Below, piece by piece: positions 11,064 to 17,896 of a DNA stretch of 23,399 bases (position 1 is the first letter of the stretch; the number at the start of each line of letters is the position of its first letter). Source of the DNA: Porphyra umbilicalis (Eukaryota; Rhodophyta; Bangiophyceae; Bangiales; Bangiaceae); the NCBI GenBank assembly GCA_002049455.2, contig KV919317.1, positions 1 through 23,399 on the forward strand. The letters are read 5' to 3'. The notes beneath the pieces are model-generated. The model was not told where the DNA came from, did not search any database, and was given only the letters and a program-made list of their open reading frames with translations. The position numbers and the translations under genes were made by a program.

Positions 11064-11637
11064 ATGGAGCCCCCAGCCTCCGTGGCCGTTACCCCCCCGG
11101 CTTCCTTCCTCTCAGCGCTGCTGCCGCCCGCGGCGGCGGCCGCCGCCCTCACCGCCGCCGCCGTTTTGTTGCTGGCGCGCTCGCCCCCCCTCCAGCGGGC
11201 GCTCGTCTTTGGCCACGTCGCCCGCTTCCCCCGGTGGGCGGTCGACCACACGGACGTGCGGCGGGCGGGGTTGGCGACGCTCGGCCGCAACGTCACGTGC
11301 GTGACGCCCGCCGGGTCTGTGTTGCGCGGGTGGCACCTGGCGCCGCCGGGGCGCCCATTCCCGCCGCCGCCGCCACACCTGGCGCGACCGCCGGCGCCCG
11401 GCGCGGGCGGCCGCCGCCCCGACGGTGCCGCCGCAGAGGCGGCCTGGCACGCCGCCGTCGACGCCCACTATGACGCGCGGCTGGCCACCGAGGTGACCAC
11501 CCCCGTCTTTGTCTTTTTCCACGGCAATGGGGGCACGCGGGGCACGCCCCCCGGGCGCGTGCACTTTCTCCGCACCCTCTCGGCGCACACGGGCGGCCAC
11601 GTGGTCGCGTTTGACCTCGGTGGCTTTGCCGATAGCA

Positions 11638-11669
<32 letters not shown>

Positions 11670-12483
11670 TTGTCGTCGCCAACACCGTCCCGTCCGCCGT
11701 CGGCGGTCGCGACCGCTGCCGCCCGCGCCGTCGCCCGCCTCTTCCCACCGGGGCCGACCGCGTCGTCGGTCGCGGCCGACGCCGTTGCGGTTGTGGACGC
11801 GTGGGTGGCGCCGCGCGTGGGTGGCGCCGCAGGCGTGCGCGACCGCGTCATCCCGTACGGCCACAGCCTCGGGAGCGTTGCGGCACTCGCGGCGGCGGCG
11901 GGGGGGACGGCGGACGGGGGAGATTCCCCGGCGGCGGCGGCGGCGGCGGCGGTGGCGCTCGGCGGCGGCAACGGGACGCGCGCCGCACCCCCGCCCCCCC
12001 TACCCCACTGGCGCCGCGGCGGCGGCGGGTGGCGGGCCTCCTCCTCTCCGCGCCGATTGCCAACCTGCCCGACGCGGCGGGCGCCCACTGGCTGAGCGCC
12101 CCCCTCCGGCTGCTGCCGGGCGTGTGGGCGGCGCTGGCGGACCGCGTCGCCGCCGCGGGGGCGGGGATGGACAATGAGGCGGCGGCGGCGGCGGCGGCGG
12201 TCGACTTGCCGCTCCTCGTGGTTCACGGGGGGGGGACCGCGTCGTCCCCGTGACGCACGGGCGGCGGGTGGCGGCGGCGGCGGTGGCGGCACGGCGCCGT
12301 GGCGGCAGCGGCGGCGGCGGCGACGGCGGAGGCGGCGGCGGCGGACCACCGCCCGCGCCCGTGCGGTTTGTCGAGACGGACGCGTCGCACAATGCCAACT
12401 ATGCGGCGGGCAACTTCTTTCCAGAACTCGCCGCGTGGCTCGAGGGGGTGCTCGCGCCGGTCAAACGGGGGGGGGAGGGCTGA
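11064..12483 (+). CDS. ABHD12/BEM46-like alpha/beta serine hydrolase (two frame breaks)
   Basis: Likely a membrane-anchored lipase or acyl-ester hydrolase of the ABHD12/13/17 (BEM46) group; the substrate is unknown. I chose the ATG at 11064 because it has a strong Kozak context (CCACCAATGG) and precedes an Ala/Leu-rich segment (about residues 14-40) suited to a signal anchor. An earlier in-frame ATG lies at 10875. FVFFHGNGGTRG gives the oxyanion HGN (about 153), HVVAFDLGGFADS follows, and YGHSLGS carries the nucleophile Ser (about 268). The next segment, VAGLLLSAPIANLPDAAGAH, lies in another frame, so a base seems missing at the C runs near 11987-12004. GDRVVPVTHG, with the acid Asp (about 392), and ASHNANY, with His (about 443), lie in a third frame after the 9-G run at 12227-12235. 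Adding one base at each break gives exactly 474 codons to the TGA at 12481-12483. A poly-Pro insert follows DLGGFADS. Confidence 0.7.
11640..11669 (+). repeat. (CCG)n microsatellite encoding poly-Pro
   Basis: About ten consecutive GCC/CCG units read as prolines just after the GFADS motif of the hydrolase. They enlarge a surface loop. Similar (GGC)n runs at about 11931-11953 and 12177-12200 encode poly-Ala. Confidence 0.8.
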
Positions 12484-12940
12484 CCGACCGCCCGGGACGC
12501 CGCCAGCGACACGCACGCCACTTTATAGCGTCTGTCGGGCGCGCCCGACAGACGCTATATATATATAGCCCCGCCGGCGGGGGAGGCTGTCGGGGGGTCA
12601 CGACCTGGTGGAACAAAACAGCGGAACCCCACCAAGGGCGCGTCGGCAGGGTGCCGCCTGGTCCGCCTGCCGGCCCTCGGGCGCAGCGCATCGGTCGAAG
12701 CGGGTATGCACCGCGCGCAGCGGAGGGACGTCCCGCCAGAGCAGCCATCGCCCACAACGCACACGGCAGGCGGGTGCAGACCACGCGGGGCAGCGGAGCG
12801 CACTCGCACCGCCAGTCGCGACCGCCGGCCGTGCGACTCGGCCAGACACGCGCGGCGCCGCTGCGCTGCGCGACCCGAAGGGCGACCAAAGGCAATAAAA
12901 AGATCCTACAAAACTGAGCCTAGAGGCTCCGCCCGCGCGT
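12484..12940. other. Convergent intergenic region, hydrolase 3' end to sigma factor 3' end
   Basis: No gene is supported here. It should carry both 3' UTRs. It holds the 36-bp palindrome at 12524-12559, a short (TA)n run directly after it, an AATAAA on the plus strand at 12894-12899 that could serve the hydrolase transcript, and a small stem-loop GAGCC-TAGA-GGCTC at 12916-12929 beside the sigma-factor stop codon. Confidence 0.5.
12524..12559. repeat. Perfect 36-bp palindrome
   Basis: The half-site TATAGCGTCTGTCGGGCG is followed directly by its exact reverse complement, with no spacer and no mismatch over 18 + 18 bases. A (TA)n stretch follows. It stands 41 bp after the hydrolase stop codon. 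It could be a transcript-end hairpin for either convergent gene, a minimal MITE, or a dimeric protein-binding site. Confidence 0.9.
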
Positions 12941-14931
12941 TTAATTGTCATAGACATACTCGCGGAGCACCGCATTCTTTCCCGGGTGCCGCAGCTTGCG
13001 CAACGCCTTGGCCTCAATCTGTCGGATGCGCTCCCGCGTCACCGAGAAGACGCACCCAATCTCCTCCAGCGTCTTGACCCGCCCGTCGTCGAGACCAAAC
13101 CGGTAGCGGATAACGTCGCGCTCACGCGGGGACAGCGTGTCCAGCACATTGTCCAAGTCCTCCCGGAGCAGCGACTTGGTCGCCGCCGCTTCGGGATCGT
13201 CGCCCGACCACACGATGAAGCTGCCGAGCGTCGCGTTGCCGGGGTCCTCACCCGACTTCTTGCCAATCGGCACATCCAGGCTGACGGTCGACTGGGAGGC
13301 GTGAGCCAGGAACCGCATCTTGGCCAGGGGGAGGTTGGCGCGAACGCTAATCTCCTCCTCTGTGGGGGTGCGACCGAGCTCCGTGGTAAGGACCTTGGTG
13401 CACTTGCGCAGCGCCGCGAGCGTGTCGTTCACGTGCACGGGCAGCCGGATGGGCCGGCTGTGGTCCGCAATCGCCCGCGTGATGGCCTGCCGGATCCACC
13501 ACGTTGCGTACGTGCTGAAGCGGAAGCCCTTGGACGCGTCGTACTTCTCCGCCCCGCGGATAAGGCCAATTGAGCCCTCCTGGATCAGGTCCTGCAGTAA
13601 CAGACCCCGGTTCAGGTACTTCTTAGCAATCGACACGACCAGCCGCAGGTTGGCCGAAACCATCCGCTCCTTGGCACGGAGGCCACACCGCAGCTGCCGC
13701 CGCAGCGCAAACACGTCAAGGCTCATCGACTCGGCAAGCTCCTCCTCCGATGGAAATCGGGAGTAGTCGTTCTTGAACGAAGCTTGCGCGCGCTCCAGCT
13801 CACACAGCCCCGCAATCTCCGTCGCCAGCTGCACCTCCATCGCCGCGCCGAGCAGCGACTCAGAGCCAATCTCCTGCAGGTACGCGCGCATGCCGTCCTC
13901 TGACGTTTGCGACCTCTTCTTCGTCTTCTTCTTGGCCAGCGTCCGTCGGCCGTCGGATGGCACATCACTGTCATCGTCGTCACCATCTGAGTCATGTTCC
14001 GTCACCTTCACCCTCCTCGTCCGGCGCACCTTGCGCTTGACAGGTCCAACTGCCTGGGACTTCCGGGTCACAGCAGCACCTCTAGCGGAGGGCTTCGGTG
14101 GTGCAACGACACCCATCTCCAGTGTTGGCGCAGACGCAGAGCGGGCCAGCGGGGGGGTAGCGGTCGCCACAGGCTGGGACACCGGCAAGGTGGTGAGATC
14201 CGACGACCGCAGAGCAGAGAGGCGATCGGACACAACCGAAAACTCGTCCCCATCGCCCAACCCCAGCGGCATGTCCTTTGCCGGAGAAGGCGGGGGCTTG
14301 GCAAGCACATCCCGCTTGCTTGGCAACCCGTCGACCGGCAATGTCACCGAAGACCGTCGGGGCTCTGTGTACAACGACACCGCCGACGGAAAACGGACAA
14401 GCTGCTCAAGAACTGCCACCTCTGCGGCACGAGCCGAGGAGTCGTTGGCGAGAACACTGCTTCGAGGCGGTTGCTCAATGGCGGTCTTCGGGATGGGACC
14501 CTCCATGACGGCATTCACCTGCACGCCATAAGAGGGGGGGCGGCACCGCAAACAGGGAGACAGGAAAAGAAATATAGACCTGCCGTTAATCCCATGTTCA
14601 AGCACAGACAACGGAAACGGCACGGCACAGATGGCGTCAACCATCATCAACACCGGTGGCATGGCAGTGCTCAAAAAAAAGAACAACAAGTGCATCCACT
14701 TGAGGTCAACGGCACCCCAATCAGTCCGCAAAAACGTACCGCTCGGTTCGTAGCCACCGACGGTGCCCTGTGAGTAACGCGGCGCCGATCGGTCGCATCG
14801 CGGAGATGGTACGTCGATGCGTCGGCACGGCCAACCCCGAGCGACCGCGGCGCCGATAGCCCAGCGGGTAGTGCCACGAAAGCCATCGACAACCCCTCGT
14901 CAATAAGTCCCGTTGACTCCCTGCTCGCCAT
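12941..14931 (-). CDS. Plastid RNA polymerase sigma-70 factor, two exons
   Basis: Nuclear-encoded sigma subunit that lets the plastid's bacterial-type RNA polymerase recognise -10/-35 promoters. Exon 1 is 14931-14740 and exon 2 is 14518-12941, separated by a 221-bp intron with a GTACGT donor and CAG acceptor, phase 0. The product has 589 residues. Exon 1 starts at an ATG and is Ser/Ala/Arg-rich with few acids overall, as expected of a transit peptide. An internal ATG in exon 2 (MEGPIPKTA) could start a shorter form. A long disordered region contains a basic block (VKRKVRRTRRVKV) and an acidic block (SDGDDDDSD). Region 1.2 starts at MRAYLQEIG (about 274). Region 2 runs from ANLRLVVSIAKKYLN (about 353) through DLIQEGSIGLIRG to FSTYATWWIRQAITRAI (2.3-2.4). 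Region 3 and region 4 follow, with LSPRERDVIRYRFGL and the recognition helix VTRERIRQIEAKALRKLRH (about 557). All core regions look complete. The plastid location is inferred. Confidence 0.92.
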
Positions 14932-15813
14932 GATCCCCAGATGCAGTAGCGGAAGAAGGGGTGACTCGCCGGTGGCGGACGCAGTCGCCTGAGCCGGCGG
15001 GAGAAGGCGCTAGCTCGAGCAAAAACACCGAGATGCAACGGAGTGAGGGAGAGATGAAGTGAGGGCAATGCGGTGCGTGGGAGGCGGCACGGGGCGGCCA
15101 CGGTGCACCGGCAACCGCGCAGCTTCGCACGCCTCGGCTGTGGCTATAGCGTTGGACAAGCACAATCGCGGAGGCGCAGGATCTCGTGAAACCGCCCACT
15201 GCCCAGCGCGGCGGACGGCGCGGGGCGGTGGAGGCCGTCGCACGCCCCGCCGGCGCAAGGCTCACGCCAACGCGGCTGGGAGGCCCAGGGCTCTGTCGGA
15301 CTGGGCACTGCGGCCGGGAGAGGCTCTCCTGGTGCATCCAGCGGCCCGAACCCCGAGCTCAGATTGCGGTCAACCACGGTGCGGGTGCCCGTGACGGAGT
15401 TTTCGGGACACGGCGGCGGCGGCGGGGCAGGGAGGCGGCATCAGCGAGGCGGGCGGCGGCCCAATCTCGTCGGTGCTGAAGGAAATACAATAGTGGGCCC
15501 CCAAAGGGGCCGAAAAGGGGCCACATCGCCACGCCGGATGCAGCAACAGCTGCTATTGGGCACGGTCATCCGCCGCCGCCGTCGTCGTCCGAAGTCCACC
15601 GCGCACGTGAACGCGCGTGCGGGGCACTGTGTGATTTGGCGGCGGCGGCTGGCCTCGATGAAAGTGCTTGAGCAACCTAGCTGCCGACCGTTGATGTTGG
15701 TGCTTGGGCCTGACGGAAGGCGGGGGGCGCGTAGGTGGCATCCTGACAGCGGTCCGTTCACAGCCGGGTTTCTTCCCAGATTTAGCAGATCCGATTGAGC
15801 ATAAGTGCTTCGA
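14932..15813. other. Sigma-factor upstream region, no gene seen
   Basis: GC-rich sequence upstream of the sigma-factor ATG, presumably its 5' UTR and promoter. Several frames stay open because stop codons are rare at this GC content, but none shows a recognisable domain or conserved motif. I see no RNA gene. Confidence 0.4.
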
Positions 15814-16167
15814 TCAATTGTGGATAATGATCTCGAAACTTGTCACGAGGAACTGAGACGGGAGCTGGACTGTTTTATCAAGTGTGAAATGGGTGTCCGA
15901 GGTCTTCAAGCGTCCTCGATTTGGCCATCTGTCGCGTTTTGTTGGCGAAGTGTCGCCCCGGAGAGATTGACTATTCAATATCTCCTTCACCATCCAACGG
16001 CACACGACCAGCCTGAACGGTAGTTGGAGCTGTGGCGCACATTCTTCAAGACTCCAAATCTCGTCAACTAATTGCATACAACCGACTTCAATTCGAATGT
16101 CACAGATTCGTTTGAAACATGGTGGAAGATGTGATGAGATTGAATTGGGGCCGAAGCGTTCATTCAT
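15814..16167 (-). CDS. Hypothetical ORF in the AT-richer segment
   Basis: An open frame of 117 residues from an ATG at 16167 to a stop at 15814. Unlike the Ala/Arg-rich chance ORFs around it, the product has a balanced composition with Ile, Phe, Met, Trp and Cys, for instance CFKRICDIRIEV and RLVVCRWMVKEIL. I recognise no family. It may be a fragment of a mobile-element gene or a chance ORF, since GC content drops here. Confidence 0.2.
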   Translation of the reverse strand: MNERFGPNSISSHLPPCFKRICDIRIEVGCMQLVDEIWSLEECAPQLQLPFRLVVCRWMVKEILNSQSLRGDTSPTKRDRWPNRGRLKTSDTHFTLDKTVQLPSQFLVTSFEIIIHN

Positions 16168-17354
16168 GTCAAAATGGTAGTTGTCCACACCAGGCTATAA
16201 TATTTACATGCACTGGTCGTGTGGATCAACGATGTTGAGGTCCCAGGCAAACCGATCTCTGGCAAAGACAAGCCAGGGCAGAGGAGCGCCACTTCGCTTT
16301 ACAGTGACTCTGCACATTTGGGCAAAAGACGGCAACATTCCCTGGCCTTTAGGACAGGGTGCTCTCAAAGTGTAGTGATGCACACATATACTTAGATAAA
16401 GGGACTTGCACTCCGTTTCAGAGGTAGCAGCCTGCATTCGTGTCCTCAGGGATCTGAGGGCGTGTCAGTGTTGGAAGGGTCGCGATGACGCTAAAAACGA
16501 ATGGAGTTACGTGGCAGAGAAGGACTGTCCTGCCACAGGGGTCACTGGGCCCGGACGGCGCCTGCCCCCGTGCCCCCTCTACCGCCCCGAGTTGCGCGCG
16601 GTGACCGCGCGCAGCGACTTTCGGGGCTTGAGAGCATTGCCAACAACTCAGGCTATCGCTATCGGCTATTCCATTCTAGAACCAAGTCCGCGTCCTTAGA
16701 CAGCCACATGTACGTCAGCGGTTGGCTGCTCTGCTGTCATGAGCCTAAATACCTGCTGGTTTCCTTACACCAGGCCTTGTCTGGGCCCGATCAAGACGAT
16801 ATTTTCTGCCAGGACTTGATTCACTGCAGCGGCAGATGACAACTGTGGCCAGCAGCCGTATCAACCATAACGAAGGCGCAGAGAACGCTCGTCGGCAGAC
16901 GGACATAGAAACAGGTCAAAATGTGCAGCGCTTGATGACGACCACGCCTAGAAGGACGTCACTGTAGGACCATTGCCATGCATGACAGCTCTTGCGGACG
17001 TTCCCACCACCTCTGCCCAGAAGAAACTGGCAGTCAATCTTGCAGACGTGGCGCACACGTTGCAGCCACGTGCTACTATTTGCTGTGAAACGGGTCGTTG
17101 ATCCATCACATGGGCCAATCAGAGGCCCCCGTGAGATAGCCTCGGCTATCCTAAAAGCTATTCCGACTCGAAATAGAAAAGCGATAGCCGCACAGCTATT
17201 CTTGGTCAGCGGAAGCCAGAATCAAGTAGGTAGTTCGATTTCCATGGCCCGAACAAGAAAAGGGCTTCTTCGTCTAAAAAGAGGTGTTACGTCGGACTTC
17301 AGGTGCTTAATGGGACACGTTGTGCAACGTGGCTTGAATATGGGGATAGCATCT
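16168..17354. other. AT-richer gene-poor segment
   Basis: Base composition is clearly less GC-rich than on either side, and no convincing gene is present. Contents: a hairpin with arms GCGCGCGGT/ACCGCGCGC (16594-16612), GGCTATCGCT at 16651-16660 with its inverted copy AGCGATAGCC at 17180-17189, and a 7-bp-arm hairpin GATAGCC-TC-GGCTATC (17135-17150). The GGCTATC words suggest a decayed MITE. Short open frames at about 16406-16699 and 16992-17363 carry no recognisable domain. Confidence 0.35.
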
Positions 17355-17404
17355 CATTGTTAACAATGCTCTGACGCGCCCACGATGACCCGCGGGTGAT
17401 CGTG
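17355..17404. repeat. Two adjacent palindromes at a composition boundary
   Basis: CATTGTTAACAATG at 17355-17368 is a perfect 14-bp palindrome. The 24 bases at 17381-17404, beginning CACGATGACCCG, fold on themselves with a single mismatched pair. They sit exactly where AT-richer sequence gives way to the GC-rich tract downstream of the Fanzor-like gene, so they could mark an element end. Confidence 0.55.
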
Positions 17405-17861
17405 CCTGCGCGCCGTCTTCTGTTGCGGCGGCGCGTCGGCGGTTGCTGACGCCATCTAGCGGCGCGGTTACAGGCGCCTCGTCGCGCGGCGATCAGTCCC
17501 ACCCGCCCGCCCGTGCGCCGTGTCGGCCGCCCTGCCCGCCGTGCGCAGGTGCGCTGCGCGGCGGAGTGACGGCCTCGCCCGTGGGCGCCGCGCGACGCCG
17601 GCGGGCCGCCGCAGCTGCGGTGGCGGAGGCGGCACCCCTTTCCCCGCCCGACGCCCCCCCCACCACGGCAACGTGGCTGTACGTGCCCCGGTGCGCGCTC
17701 GCGGCCATAGAGCCGGCCGGCGTGCCCGGTGTCAATGCGTCGCCGAGCAGGCCACCGCCCTGAAGGCCGGGGTATTGCACGCACGTGCCTGGAATCTGTA
17801 AAATCGACGAAGTTGGAAGCTGTACACTGCCACGTTTGTATTGATCACTGAGACCAGTAGT
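17405..17861. other. GC-rich 3' flank of the Fanzor-like gene
   Basis: No gene is supported. A minus-strand frame beginning just past the Fanzor stop (NRELRSSPLPEVTTGLSD) stays open for about 135 codons but turns into Ala/Arg-rich low complexity, so it is probably non-coding or 3' UTR. If this family behaves like other Fanzor/TnpB elements, the guide RNA scaffold and the element's right end should lie within this stretch. Confidence 0.3.
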
Positions 17862-17896
17862 CACCTCTGGAAGAGGTGAGGAGCGAAGCTCCCTAT
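17862..17896 (-). ncRNA. Candidate 3'-end guide RNA (omega-RNA) hairpins
   Basis: Read on the minus strand, 4 nt after the Fanzor stop codon comes GGAGC-TTC-GCTCC (17892-17880), then one base later CACCTC-TTCCA-GAGGTG (17878-17862). Both stems pair perfectly. In TnpB and Fanzor systems the guide RNA is transcribed from the 3' end of the nuclease gene and its scaffold forms stem-loops there, so the position and strand fit. The extent of the RNA and the guide boundary cannot be read from one copy. A simple transcript-end structure is the alternative. Confidence 0.35.
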
